Assembly: GCF_000190435.1 (NCBI RefSeq)
Contig: NC_015152.1
Coordinates: 1,556,458 to 1,620,457, forward strand
DNA: 64,000 nucleotides
DNA from: Sphaerochaeta globosa str. Buddy
GTDB lineage: Bacteria > Spirochaetota > Spirochaetia > Sphaerochaetales > Sphaerochaetaceae
Direction of reading: 5' to 3'
The notes under the pieces are model-generated. The model was not told where the DNA came from. It saw only the letters and a program-made list of their open reading frames with translations, and did no database searches. Positions 10,127 through 19,361 of the stretch are shown here, piece by piece. The translations under genes were made by a program, and so were the position numbers. Within the stretch, counting starts at the first letter, position 1, and every line of letters begins with the position of its first letter.

Positions 10127-12947
10127 GGAACATCTGAGCAAGATAATACCCTGTGTGGGAGTCCTTGCATAGGGCAAGTTGCTCAGGAGTTCCAGTTGCT
10201 ACGACCATTCCGCCGCCATCACCACCTTCAGGTCCCAGGTCGATTACATGGTCGGCCTGCATGATTACATCCAAGTTATGCTCAATTAGCAGTACGGTAT
10301 TGCCTTGTTCCACCAGACGATTCAGTACTTCCATCAATTTCTTTACATCAGCAAAGTGCAGACCAGTAGTAGGTTCGTCCAGAACATATAAGGTTTTTCC
10401 TGTTCCATATTTGGAAAGCTCAAGACTCAACTTGACCCGTTGAGCCTCTCCTCCACTGAGCGTAAGTGCACTCTGTCCAAGTTTGATGTACTCAAGGCCT
10501 ACTGAAATAAGGGTATCTATCTTACGTTTTATTTTGGGAATGGCGGAAAAGAAGTCACTTGCCTCTTCCATGGTCATCTCCAAAACCTCGTGGATATTCT
10601 TTCCTTTGTACCTTACGGCCAGCGTTTCCTTGTTGAAGCGTTTACCGTGGCACACATCACAGGTGACATACACATCAGGCAGAAAATTCATCTCGATCTT
10701 CAGCGTTCCATCACCCTGACAATTTTCACAGCGTCCACCCTGTACGTTGAAAGAGAATCTTCCGCTCTTATAGCCTCTCGCTTTGCTGTCAGGCAAGGAG
10801 GCAAAAAGATCCCTGATTGCAGTAAAAACCCCAACATAGGTTGCTGGATTGCTTCTTGGCGTCCTTCCTATCGGGCTTTGGTCGATATTGATAACCTTAT
10901 CAAGATTTTCTACCCCGGAGATTGCCGAGAATCCATCGTAATTCGGATTTTTGCGTGCCAGTTGCCTACGTACAGCAGGAAGCAGCACTTCGTTGAGCAA
11001 CGAACTTTTTCCGCTTCCGGAAACACCGGTGAAGACAATCAACTTGCCCAAAGGGATTTCTACATCGATATGTTTGAGATTGTTTTTGTTTGCCCCTTCC
11101 ACGCGGATAACACTGCCGATACCCTTTCTCCGTTTCTGGGGAATATCCATACTCAAGGCACCACTTAAGTATTGTCCAGTGATACTATTAGGATTTTTTT
11201 CAACTTCTTGTGGCGTTCCTTGGGCCGTAATATACCCACCATGGACTCCCGCCCCTGGTCCCAAATCCACCAAATAGTCAGCTTCACGAATAGTTGCTTC
11301 ATCGTGTTCTACAACCAACACGGTATTACCAAGATCTCTGAGATGCTTCAGAGTATCGATCAACTTCTGGTTATCACGTTGGTGCAATCCAATGGAAGGT
11401 TCATCCAGCACATAGAGGACTCCGCTGAGGGCGGATCCTATCTGGGTAGCCAGACGAATGCGTTGTGCTTCTCCCCCGCTGAGGGTGGCGCTGCTGCGGT
11501 CGAGAGTAAGATAGTTCAGACCAACATCGCGCAAGAATGATAGGCGGCTGCGAATTTCTTTGAGAATCTGATAGGAAATCTGCTGTTGGCTCTCGGTAAG
11601 TGTCAACTGCTGAAAAAAATCATTTGCATCTTTTACGGAAAGTCCGGTAGCTTGCATGATATTCAATGCATTGATGGTCACGGCCAATGCTTCTTCCCTG
11701 AGCCTGTTGCCATGACAGGCGGGACATACTTTTGATGTTTGGAAACTGTTCATCCACATTTTAATTTGCATGCTGTTGGTTTCGTAATACCGGCGTTGCA
11801 AATCAGGAATGATGCCGGGAAAAGGTTTCTCCACCCGATAAGTCTGACTCGACTTCTCCCTCGTGTATTCAACAAAAACGTGTACTTTTGTTCCATACAG
11901 GATTGCTTGGATTACCTCTTCACTCAAATCGGCAAACGGGGTATCCAAGGTAAAACCAAAATGCTTGGCAAGGGCCTCGAATTGGGAACGAGACCATTGG
12001 GCATCAGGGTTCATGGTTGCAATGGCTCCCTGGTTGAAACTTTTCGAGTAATCGGGAATCACCATATCCGGATCGAACTCAGTCTTCACACCCAGTCCAT
12101 TGCACTCGGGACAGGCTCCAAAGGGATTGTTGAAACTGAACAACCGGGGTTCCAGTTCCGGAATCGTGATCCCACAGTGGGCACAACTATTGCGTTCACT
12201 GTAAATCTCCTCATGCTCCTCATCGTGTTCACCGAGAAAGGTGATTTTTACCAACCCTTGCGTCATCTCGATACACGTTTCAATGCTGGAGACCAGACGA
12301 GTACGTACCTCATTCTTGAGAATAAGTCGGTCAACCACAACATCGATGGAATGCTTGTGCTGCTTGTCGAGCTTGATCGGATCTTCAAGATTGAGCATTT
12401 GTCCATCAACCTTCACGCGAGCAAACCCTGAAGTCTTGGCATCTTCGAATACTTTCTTGAACTCCCCTTTCTTGCCGATGGCAACCGGGGCGCTGACAAT
12501 GATTCTCGTCCCATCCTGAGCCTTGAAAATTGCATCGATGATTTGGTCTATGCTCATTTCCGTGATTTGACGACCACACACATGACAGTGAGGTTCTCCA
12601 ACCCGTGCCCATAAGAGACGAAAGTAATCGTATATTTCTGTTACCGTACCCACCGTCGATCGAGGATTGCGATGTGTCGATTTTTGTTCAATTGCAATGG
12701 CTGGACTCAGCCCTTCCATGTAATCAACATCGGGCTTATCCATTTTGTCCAGAAACATACGGGCATACGAACTCAAACTCTCGACATACCGTCGTTGACC
12801 TTCAGCAAAAATGGTATCGAAGGCAAGAGAACTCTTGCCGCTTCCCGAAATACCGCTGATTACAATCAGCTGGTCTTTCGTCAATTCCAGATCGATATTC
12901 TTGAGATTGTGTTCTCTTGCACCCTTGATAATCAATTTATTCAGCAT
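10113..12947 (-). CDS. uvrA: UvrABC excinuclease subunit A
   Basis: A 944-residue UvrA, the DNA-damage recognition ATPase of nucleotide excision repair. It has two ABC modules: Walker A GISGSGKSSLAF near the N-terminus and GVSGSGKSSLLNE in the second half, each with an LSGGEAQR signature. It also has the zinc modules CHVCGRQ, CAHCGI/CPECNGLG, and CENCQGDG/CDVCHGKRF. The ATG at 12947 (GGAAG at 9-nt spacing) is preferred over an in-frame TTG two codons upstream. It overlaps the ispG 3' end. Confidence 0.98.
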   Translation of the reverse strand: MLNKLIIKGAREHNLKNIDLELTKDQLIVISGISGSGKSSLAFDTIFAEGQRRYVESLSSYARMFLDKMDKPDVDYMEGLSPAIAIEQKSTHRNPRSTVGTVTEIYDYFRLLWARVGEPHCHVCGRQITEMSIDQIIDAIFKAQDGTRIIVSAPVAIGKKGEFKKVFEDAKTSGFARVKVDGQMLNLEDPIKLDKQHKHSIDVVVDRLILKNEVRTRLVSSIETCIEMTQGLVKITFLGEHDEEHEEIYSERNSCAHCGITIPELEPRLFSFNNPFGACPECNGLGVKTEFDPDMVIPDYSKSFNQGAIATMNPDAQWSRSQFEALAKHFGFTLDTPFADLSEEVIQAILYGTKVHVFVEYTREKSSQTYRVEKPFPGIIPDLQRRYYETNSMQIKMWMNSFQTSKVCPACHGNRLREEALAVTINALNIMQATGLSVKDANDFFQQLTLTESQQQISYQILKEIRSRLSFLRDVGLNYLTLDRSSATLSGGEAQRIRLATQIGSALSGVLYVLDEPSIGLHQRDNQKLIDTLKHLRDLGNTVLVVEHDEATIREADYLVDLGPGAGVHGGYITAQGTPQEVEKNPNSITGQYLSGALSMDIPQKRRKGIGSVIRVEGANKNNLKHIDVEIPLGKLIVFTGVSGSGKSSLLNEVLLPAVRRQLARKNPNYDGFSAISGVENLDKVINIDQSPIGRTPRSNPATYVGVFTAIRDLFASLPDSKARGYKSGRFSFNVQGGRCENCQGDGTLKIEMNFLPDVYVTCDVCHGKRFNKETLAVRYKGKNIHEVLEMTMEEASDFFSAIPKIKRKIDTLISVGLEYIKLGQSALTLSGGEAQRVKLSLELSKYGTGKTLYVLDEPTTGLHFADVKKLMEVLNRLVEQGNTVLLIEHNLDVIMQADHVIDLGPEGGDGGGMVVATGTPEQLALCKDSHTGYYLAQMFHEKG

Positions 12948-13980
12948 GTTCAATAGCTTCCAACAATGCAGCTTTTGCTTGTTGCTGCGTTACTTTCTTT
13001 ACCAACGTACCTTTCTCATAGAGAAAAATACTATTCCCAATTCCTGTGATAGCCAAATCAGCAGATTTAGCTTCTCCAGGGCCGTTTACCTGACAGCCCA
13101 TGATGGCTACCGTCAAATCCTTGTCTATGGTCAACAATTCCGATTCAATCGACTGCAAAAAACCTTGTGAATCGAAACTATGCCGTCCACAACGCGGACA
13201 GCTAACAATCCGGATGCCTTTCTTTCGTAGACCCAGCGTCCTGAGCAACTCCGCACCGGCCTGTACTTCCGTCTCAATATCCCCGGTTATGCTGATGCGG
13301 ATGGTATTGCCGATGCCTTCATTGAGCAACTGCCCCAAAGCCCAGGTTGAACGGGTGATGGCGCTGACCACCGAACCCGCCTCGGTTACCCCAAGGTGCA
13401 ATGGATACTCGCTTTGTGCAGCAAACAAGCGATTGGCCTCCATGGTAACATCCCCATCGCTCGCTTTGAGAGACACTACCGTATTGGTAAAATTCATCTG
13501 CTCGAACCAGGAAAGGTACGTCAGGGCTGTATTGCACATCAATTGGGGAACCGGATCATTACCTTTTGGAAGAGAGCCGCTGTTCAAACCGATTCGAATG
13601 GCAACATTATGATCCTTTGCACTCTTCACGACCTCGTCGACCTTCCATCTTGCACCAATATTACCTGGATTTATACGGATTTTTTGACATCCGCAGGTAA
13701 TTGCATCCAAGGCAAGTGCATAATCAAAATGAATATCCGCAACCACGGGGATGGGGCTGCGTTTGCAAATATAGGAAAATGATTCATGATCGTCTGGAGA
13801 GGGATAGGAAAACCGAATGATATCACATCCCATTGCATTCAATTTCCCAATACGCCTCAACAGTTCATCCAAGGCTTCGATATCCTTGGGAAGAGCGCTA
13901 TCATACATCGTTTGAATGAGTATAGGAAAACCTCTGCCGAGGACTTTTCCCCCTATCATTACTTGATGGTCACCTGTCAT
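12937..13980 (-). CDS. ispG: 4-hydroxy-3-methylbut-2-enyl-diphosphate synthase
   Basis: A 347-residue IspG (GcpE), the 4Fe-4S enzyme that converts MEcPP to HMBPP in the MEP isoprenoid pathway. The N-terminal TIM-barrel part includes MIGGKVLGRG and PVVADIHFDYALAL. The C-terminal cluster-binding cysteines are in CPRCGRHSFD and MGCQVNGPGEAK. It is the short bacterial form without the insertion domain. GGAG lies 7 nt before the ATG. It is the first gene of a long operon running to the CorC-like gene. Confidence 0.97.
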   Translation of the reverse strand: MTGDHQVMIGGKVLGRGFPILIQTMYDSALPKDIEALDELLRRIGKLNAMGCDIIRFSYPSPDDHESFSYICKRSPIPVVADIHFDYALALDAITCGCQKIRINPGNIGARWKVDEVVKSAKDHNVAIRIGLNSGSLPKGNDPVPQLMCNTALTYLSWFEQMNFTNTVVSLKASDGDVTMEANRLFAAQSEYPLHLGVTEAGSVVSAITRSTWALGQLLNEGIGNTIRISITGDIETEVQAGAELLRTLGLRKKGIRIVSCPRCGRHSFDSQGFLQSIESELLTIDKDLTVAIMGCQVNGPGEAKSADLAITGIGNSIFLYEKGTLVKKVTQQQAKAALLEAIEHAE

Positions 13981-13997
13981 TGTGTATCTCCTCGTCT

Positions 13998-14026
13998 ATC
14001 GTACACAAACACTTTACATTTGTAAA
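13998..14026 (-). promoter_or_regulatory. Predicted promoter of the ispG-uvrA operon
   Basis: TTTACA, 17 nt, TACGAT on the minus strand. The -35 box overlaps the last codons of the upstream YhcH-like gene. Confidence 0.55.
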
Positions 14027-14466
14027 GCATTGTATGAGGGCTCCAGCAGGATTATGATCCTTTTTACCCGCGACAAACTATTTTCTTTCGCTATTCCAAG
14101 CGCATACGGTTCATGGGGCATAAAAGCTGTAAACATGCCTTCTTTTGCGGTAACAACGGTTTGTATCGGGCTGTCCTCAACGGTAATCCAACCTCCGTCA
14201 TCCTTTGGTGCGCCTTTTGATCGCTCTGCATACGTCAAAGCGAATAATTCACTACCCTCAAGCATAATCACCAAGGTTGTAGCCCAGTCATGAGCCTTGA
14301 AAACTCCCGAAAAGGAGGAGGGAACATACTCGGCAACCTCAAAGGAGAGCCTACCAATTTGATAGGTGCCTACCTCGTATGGTGTTGCAAGAACCTCATT
14401 AATCTGGTCAATGTGCTCCAAAATGGGTGCATAGTACATAAGATTTGCAAGTTTGTCGTGAATCAT
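14014..14466 (-). CDS. YhcH/YjgK/YiaL-family protein
   Basis: About 150 residues, with the cupin-like fold of the YhcH/EbgC family (DUF386). Recognisable segments are KAHDWATTLVIMLEGSE and, near the C-terminus, KEGMFTAFMPHEPYALG, which matches the family's GMFAVFMPxExH block. Family members are linked to sialic acid and other sugar metabolism and bind a metal. No sugar genes are adjacent, so the substrate is unknown. The ATG at 14466 with GAGG upstream is preferred over the longer frame starting at 14550. Confidence 0.85.
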   Translation of the reverse strand: MIHDKLANLMYYAPILEHIDQINEVLATPYEVGTYQIGRLSFEVAEYVPSSFSGVFKAHDWATTLVIMLEGSELFALTYAERSKGAPKDDGGWITVEDSPIQTVVTAKEGMFTAFMPHEPYALGIAKENSLSRVKRIIILLEPSYNALQM

Positions 14467-14486
14467 GGCTACCTCACCTGAAAAGT

Positions 14487-14515
14487 AGGATATACCGAAT
14501 AGAAATCTCTTACAA
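14487..14515 (-). promoter_or_regulatory. Predicted promoter of the YhcH-like gene
   Basis: TTGTAA, 17 nt, TATCCT on the minus strand, about 20 nt before the start codon, with a Shine-Dalgarno sequence between. Confidence 0.5.
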
Positions 14516-14559
14516 GAAGAGGAAAACCAGCTTTGAATACCTATCCACAACTACCCTTC

Positions 14560-14588
14560 TTGCCAACCTGATGATGGTATCGTACAGT
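14560..14588 (+). promoter_or_regulatory. Predicted promoter abutting the alkyl-transferase start
   Basis: TTGCCA, 17 nt, TACAGT. The -10 box ends 6 nt before the ATG at 14595, and no Shine-Dalgarno sequence is visible, so the mRNA may be leaderless. Confidence 0.5.
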
Positions 14589-14594
14589 GTTCTC

Positions 14595-15053
14595 ATGCAG
14601 TATGAAACAACCTATCAAAGCCCACTTGGCCCATTGCATCTCAGATGTAATGGAACGCATATAACAGAACTATCCTTTTCTACCAAGAACGAAAACCTAC
14701 CCAAGGAACATACAGTACTCGATGAAGCATGCCTGCAGCTGAACGAGTATTTTCAAGGGAACAGGAAAGTTTTTGAGCTTCCTTTACTCATAGAAGGAAC
14801 CCCGTTTCAGAAACAGGTGTACGATGCATTGCTGAGTATACCCTACGGCCAAACTACAAGCTATGAAGCAATTGCATGTAAAATCGGTAATCCCAAAGCC
14901 TGCCGGGCCGTCGGTATGGCAAATAACCGCAACAGAATTGCCTTGCTGGTACCCTGCCATCGGGTAGTTGGCAAGAATGGTTCCTTGGTTGGGTATGCAG
15001 GGGGGTTGGATAAAAAAGAGTGGCTGCTTGCATTTGAACGAAATAATTGTTGA
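14595..15053 (+). CDS. ogt: Methylated-DNA-[protein]-cysteine S-methyltransferase
   Basis: A 152-residue suicide DNA-repair protein that removes alkyl groups from O6-guanine. The active-site motif PCHRVVGKNGSLVGYAGG and the recognition-helix segment YGQTTSYEAIA are intact, and the N-terminal ribonuclease-like domain starts MQYETTYQSPLGPL. The frame is open back to 14445, but family alignment points to the ATG at 14595. This start lacks a Shine-Dalgarno sequence and lies 6 nt behind a -10 box. It is convergent with the V-ATPase operon. Confidence 0.95.
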   Translation: MQYETTYQSPLGPLHLRCNGTHITELSFSTKNENLPKEHTVLDEACLQLNEYFQGNRKVFELPLLIEGTPFQKQVYDALLSIPYGQTTSYEAIACKIGNPKACRAVGMANNRNRIALLVPCHRVVGKNGSLVGYAGGLDKKEWLLAFERNNC

Positions 15054-15056
15054 AAC

Positions 15057-15085
15057 AAAATGAGAGCACCCCCGAAAGGGCGCTC
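15057..15085 (-). terminator. Rho-independent terminator of the V-ATPase operon
   Basis: On the minus strand GAGCGCCC pairs with GGGTGCTC (one G-U) around a short loop, followed by ATTTTGTTT. On the plus strand the wobble becomes an A-C mismatch, so it works best for the V-ATPase operon, although it could also act after the ogt-like gene. Confidence 0.75.
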
Positions 15086-15116
15086 ATCTATGATGAAACG
15101 TTGCTTGGTAAGCTGC

Positions 15117-15554
15117 TTATTGCAGAGCGAGCAGACTGAAGACCAAGGTAAAGAGTGCCACGGTCTCAACAATACCGATTACGATGAAGTAGTTTGCAGT
15201 TCCCTTACCTGTTTCAGCGAGAGCATCACATGCATTGGCTGAGACCTTACCCTGCATCCAAGCAGAAAGGCCGATAGCAAGACCACCAAAAACGCCTACA
15301 CCGAGAGCAAGAGTAGAAGCAGCACCTGCAGCAATGGCTGCTGAGATGAAGTTCATCAACAAGAAGCCATAGATGGTCTGGGTCAGCGGAGCACCAGCGA
15401 ACGCAACCATGATGAAGGGAGCGGGTTTACCATTGGCATAGCACTTCTTCCAACCACCAACAGCTGCCTGTGCAGCAGCACCTGCGCCGAGACCGGATCC
15501 AAGAGCAGAAAGAGCCAAGGCACAAGCCATTCCGATAAATTCCAAATTTGCCAT
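15117..15554 (-). CDS. ntpK: V-type ATP synthase subunit K (membrane rotor)
   Basis: A 145-residue, very hydrophobic protein with four predicted transmembrane helices, arranged as two homologous hairpins as in V-type proteolipids. The first repeat contains ALSALGSGLGAGAAAQAAVGG. The ion-binding carboxylate is E in IVIGIVETVALFTLV of the second hairpin, while the equivalent helix of the first hairpin (GAPLTQTIYGF) carries Gln instead. That matches V-type rotors with one carboxylate per two hairpins. The ATG at 15554 is preferred over the longer frame. Whether it uses H+ or Na+ is not decided here. Confidence 0.93.
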   Translation of the reverse strand: MANLEFIGMACALALSALGSGLGAGAAAQAAVGGWKKCYANGKPAPFIMVAFAGAPLTQTIYGFLLMNFISAAIAAGAASTLALGVGVFGGLAIGLSAWMQGKVSANACDALAETGKGTANYFIVIGIVETVALFTLVFSLLALQ

Positions 15555-15585
15555 GATTTTCTCCTTAGTTGTTACCAAACAACGA

Positions 15586-17424
15586 TCAGTTTTCTTCCAC
15601 CGTTTGTGCAAACGGTTCATATGCGATCCCGGTCCACTCCATTCCAAGCTGACCGGAGAACTCCAAGAGATTCAGACGTACACCATGTACGACTACACTG
15701 AGCAAACCCATAACCAAGTTCAAAGAGTGCCCGATGACCAGTATCAGGACCCCTGCGATGAAAGCCCACCCATCGAGCATGCCGCTGGCCATGCTATTGA
15801 AGCTTTGTGCAATGGCAACCGAGGCCATTCCGACTGCAAACAATCTGATATAACTCATAATGTTTGAGAATGCACTGATGGTGTTGAGGAAGGTAGTGAA
15901 AAATCCACCCAACCCACTGAGCAATCCCTTTACAAAAGGAACTCCAGGAGCTTGGCTTCCGAATCCGACCACCAACAGAAAGCCCACCCCAACGATACTG
16001 AAAATTACAGCAACATTGGCAGGTTCCCCGACTACAAGCTGCAACACGATGAAATACAGTGCCAGAATATCAATCAACCAACCGATATCAGCAATAAAAC
16101 TCAGATTCTTTTCAGGAATCTTATGGATAACATTCATGACGCAAGCCAGCGAAAGTTGTACAGTCCCGATGATGAAACAGAATTTCATCACTTGATTCTG
16201 TGCCTCAACAGCAGACAACCCAAAGAGCTCAGGGTAGTTGGAGATGGAAGGAATAACCAACTTTTGCAAGAAGGGAATACTTTCCAAAATCGTTTTGGAC
16301 CCGAACCATGTTCCCGTAAGGCTGCCCCAAATCAACGTTGCAACACTCAATACATAGATGAGCATCACCAACGTCGTTGCCTTCTTCTGCTTTGCATGCA
16401 AACCAATCGCCAAACCCAAGAATATCAACCCATACCCTGCATCACCGATGATCATTGCAAAGAAGAGCGTGAAGAAAAGCAAGAACCATGTGCTGATATC
16501 GTTCTCCCGATATCCAGGGACGGTACCCAAAATATCGAAAACAGGTTTGATGATCCCCACACCTTTCGCATACTTGATCAACGTCGGAGGAGTATCCTCG
16601 TCTGAAACATCATCGATCAAATAAGCCCATGCATGTGATTTTGCAAGTGAAGAGAACTTCTCAACCTCGCTTTCAGGCAGATAGCCATTAATCCAAGTAA
16701 GTTCCTGCTCTACCGTAAGCGACTGCCCAACACGTTCAAACCGCATAGCCATCTCGAGTTTCTTGGCTTGCAAGGTAAAGGCATCAAGATACACCGCCCC
16801 TTCCTTGAGGCTGTCCAGAGTCTGTGACAAGTGTTTCTCATCAGAAGCAAACCGCTTTTGCAAATAGCCAAGACCATATTCAGGAAGGAAGAACCGAGTA
16901 GCAGAGACTTCTGTAGGAAGTTCCATGCCAACGGTAGCTATCGCTTCCAGGCCGCCCACCGGAGCAAGCGATACATATGAAATGGATGGATCCAGCTTTT
17001 GCAAATCCTTCTTGGAAAGTGTATAGAAATAAAGCCGAATTCCCTGTTGGGCGAGAGAACGAACCTGTTCAGGATCAAAATCACCCCAAGAAATGAGACT
17101 CTCAATCTGGATTTTATCCTGAGCCATCTCTTCTTCAAGTTTCTTTTTCCGTTCCAACAGTCCCTGGTAACGCTCAATTACTTCTGCAAAGGCTTCTTCA
17201 GAAAGCGAACTCTGCTTCGGTTTGGTTTTCTTATCCTGCAAATCGGCAATGGAGGAGGCTAGCTGATTGACCAGATTATACGCCTTTTCCAATTCCTCAA
17301 TTTTCTCATTGCGAACTTGCTGGGACTCGATATGCAAAAGGCCCGCTTTTCTCAAGTCTCTGAGCATGGACCGACCATTATGCGCCTGTACAATGATATA
17401 GGCTTTTTTCATTGGTACTATCAT
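15586..17424 (-). CDS. ntpI: V-type ATP synthase subunit I (stator a-subunit)
   Basis: About 612 residues. A cytoplasmic N-terminal half contains coiled-coil segments (about 40-110, KIEELEKAYNLVNQL). A membrane half from about residue 320 has roughly seven or eight helices, including GDAGYGLIFLGLAIG and SNIMSYIRLFAVGMASVAIA, the conserved region bearing the essential Arg. It conducts ions at the rotor interface. The start at 17424, two nucleotides after the subunit D stop with GGGGGC upstream, is preferred; an alternative ATG is at 17412. Confidence 0.95.
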   Translation of the reverse strand: MIVPMKKAYIIVQAHNGRSMLRDLRKAGLLHIESQQVRNEKIEELEKAYNLVNQLASSIADLQDKKTKPKQSSLSEEAFAEVIERYQGLLERKKKLEEEMAQDKIQIESLISWGDFDPEQVRSLAQQGIRLYFYTLSKKDLQKLDPSISYVSLAPVGGLEAIATVGMELPTEVSATRFFLPEYGLGYLQKRFASDEKHLSQTLDSLKEGAVYLDAFTLQAKKLEMAMRFERVGQSLTVEQELTWINGYLPESEVEKFSSLAKSHAWAYLIDDVSDEDTPPTLIKYAKGVGIIKPVFDILGTVPGYRENDISTWFLLFFTLFFAMIIGDAGYGLIFLGLAIGLHAKQKKATTLVMLIYVLSVATLIWGSLTGTWFGSKTILESIPFLQKLVIPSISNYPELFGLSAVEAQNQVMKFCFIIGTVQLSLACVMNVIHKIPEKNLSFIADIGWLIDILALYFIVLQLVVGEPANVAVIFSIVGVGFLLVVGFGSQAPGVPFVKGLLSGLGGFFTTFLNTISAFSNIMSYIRLFAVGMASVAIAQSFNSMASGMLDGWAFIAGVLILVIGHSLNLVMGLLSVVVHGVRLNLLEFSGQLGMEWTGIAYEPFAQTVEEN

Positions 17425-17425
17425 A

Positions 17426-18037
17426 TCAGGCCCCCTGCACCAGTTTCTTCTTCGCAATCTTACCCCGGACAACAGCAGCAGTCTGCTGGTCTCCCAGGTA
17501 AATCCCGATGCGTTTGATATTCTCTTTCGCTTCGGGAATCTTCACTTTCTCAAACAGGTTGACCCGCTGACTGGTGGTTCTCAATTCTCTGCCCAACAAC
17601 TTTATCTGTTGTTCCAACGTGGAAATCAGGGCATCGTACCGAGCACAGTCACGTAGACTTTCCAATCCTTTGTCGACCCACAGCGGATAATCCCTTAAAT
17701 CATAAGAAATAGGGATAAAGGTCAACTCTTTGAATACAGGAATGGTAACCCCGGCAATGTTGCCCTTGTTACGGACCACCCGATCAACCTTCACCAGCTG
17801 TTCAACGTTATGGGCAGAACTGAATGCCGTATTCTCATGGTATACAGCTATCCAGATCTGCATATCCTGAACCAGCTTCTCCTGCTTCACTCTCAATGAA
17901 GCAACCTCAGCCTCAATCTGCCTGATAACCATCTGCAGCTGCTGTTTTTTCAGCTGCAGGGTTGGCAGATACCGCTGATATTGCTTCAACCGGTCTTTCT
18001 GCAGTTTTTGCTCGTTCTTCGTCAGTTTGACGGCCAT
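17426..18037 (-). CDS. ntpD: V-type ATP synthase subunit D (central stalk)
   Basis: A 203-residue, largely helical protein of the V-ATPase D family that forms the central rotor shaft. Typical features are the N-terminal KLTKNEQKLQKDRLKQYQRY coiled coil, the central DYPLWVDKGL segment, and the C-terminal TSQRVNLFEKVKIPEAKENI helix. It lies between subunits B and I with tight spacing. GGAG precedes the start. Confidence 0.95.
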   Translation of the reverse strand: MAVKLTKNEQKLQKDRLKQYQRYLPTLQLKKQQLQMVIRQIEAEVASLRVKQEKLVQDMQIWIAVYHENTAFSSAHNVEQLVKVDRVVRNKGNIAGVTIPVFKELTFIPISYDLRDYPLWVDKGLESLRDCARYDALISTLEQQIKLLGRELRTTSQRVNLFEKVKIPEAKENIKRIGIYLGDQQTAAVVRGKIAKKKLVQGA

Positions 18038-18046
18038 GCCAGCTCC

Positions 18047-19351
18047 TTAGTCGTTCAACTTCTTCGGCCAGCGGCTGAGGATGAGGTCACTCTTCAGGCC
18101 GGTTTCATTCGGCTCGAAACACTGAGACAGAATCTCCCAACCCAGGTCCAAAGCCTGTTCAAGGGGAATATTCACACTCAAATCCATCAATTCAGTTTCA
18201 AACAAACGACCATACTTCAGTAGCTTGTCATCCCATTCAGTCATCATGAAGCCCATGGACTTTTTCTCTACCGATTCCTTGTAGGAGGCATAGAGCTTGA
18301 TCATACCGTCCATAAGTGAGCGATGATCGTCACGGGTGTCCTTGTTGACCTGCTGCTTCAAGCGGCTGAGCGAGCCGAAGGGCTCGATGCGGCCACCCTT
18401 GAGGTAGTACTGACCTTCGGTAATGTACCCTGTATTATCAGGAACCGGATGGGTGACGTCATCACCAGGCATGGTTGTGACGGCCAGAATAGTAACTGAA
18501 CCAGCACCCTCAAAATCTACAGCCTTCTCATAGCGGGAAGCCAATGAACTGTAGAGGTCTCCCGGGTATCCACGGTTGGAAGGAACCTGATCCATGGTGA
18601 TCGCCATTTCCTTCATAGCATCAGCGAAGTTGGTCATATCGGTTAAGAGAACCAGAACCTTCTTACCATCGAGAGCAAACTTCTCAGCAACAGCCAGGGC
18701 CATATCCGGAACCAGCATACACTCTACGGTTGGGTCGCTTGCCGTATGAATGAACATAATGGTTCGGCTCATGGCACCACTGCTTTCCAAGGTATCCTTG
18801 AAGAACAGATAGTCATCATACTTGAGACCCATGCCACCGAGGACGATCAAATCTACCTCAGCCTGCATGGCTATACGAGCCAACAATTCATTGTACGGCT
18901 CACCGCTAACCGAGAAAATAGGCAATTTCTGGCTTTCGACCAACGTATTGAATACATCAATCATCGGGATACCGGTTCTGATCATGTTCCTAGGAATAAT
19001 ACGCTTGGCAGGATTGACCGCAGGTCCACCAATATCAATCATATTGTCGGATAACTTCGGACCATTGTCTCGTGGGGTACCAGTACCGTCAAATACTCTT
19101 CCCAAGAGGTTTTCTGTGTAGGAAACACGCATAGGAACACCAAGGAAGCGAACCTGGTCGCCGGTAGAAATTCCCTGGGCACCACTGAACACCTGCAGGG
19201 AAACCAGATCATTGTCGAGCTTGATTACATTGGCATAACTCTGAGTAGAACCAGTAGTAACAATGGCCAACTCACTGTTGCGCACACCCTTGGCACGCAC
19301 GGTAATGACGTTTCCGACAATGGACTCAATTTTTGAATATACCTTTTGCAT
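18047..19351 (-). CDS. ntpB: V-type ATP synthase subunit B (non-catalytic)
   Basis: A 434-residue regulatory nucleotide-binding subunit of the V1 hexamer. It shows the B-subunit features [20 protein letters not shown], in place of a Walker A loop, and [14 protein letters not shown] and [21 protein letters not shown]. The ATG at 19351 (AAGGGG, spacing 6) is preferred over a TTG two codons upstream. It immediately follows the catalytic A subunit gene. Confidence 0.97.
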   Translation of the reverse strand: MQKVYSKIESIVGNVITVRAKGVRNSELAIVTTGSTQSYANVIKLDNDLVSLQVFSGAQGISTGDQVRFLGVPMRVSYTENLLGRVFDGTGTPRDNGPKLSDNMIDIGGPAVNPAKRIIPRNMIRTGIPMIDVFNTLVESQKLPIFSVSGEPYNELLARIAMQAEVDLIVLGGMGLKYDDYLFFKDTLESSGAMSRTIMFIHTASDPTVECMLVPDMALAVAEKFALDGKKVLVLLTDMTNFADAMKEMAITMDQVPSNRGYPGDLYSSLASRYEKAVDFEGAGSVTILAVTTMPGDDVTHPVPDNTGYITEGQYYLKGGRIEPFGSLSRLKQQVNKDTRDDHRSLMDGMIKLYASYKESVEKKSMGFMMTEWDDKLLKYGRLFETELMDLSVNIPLEQALDLGWEILSQCFEPNETGLKSDLILSRWPKKLND

Positions 19352-19361
19352 CTGCAACCCC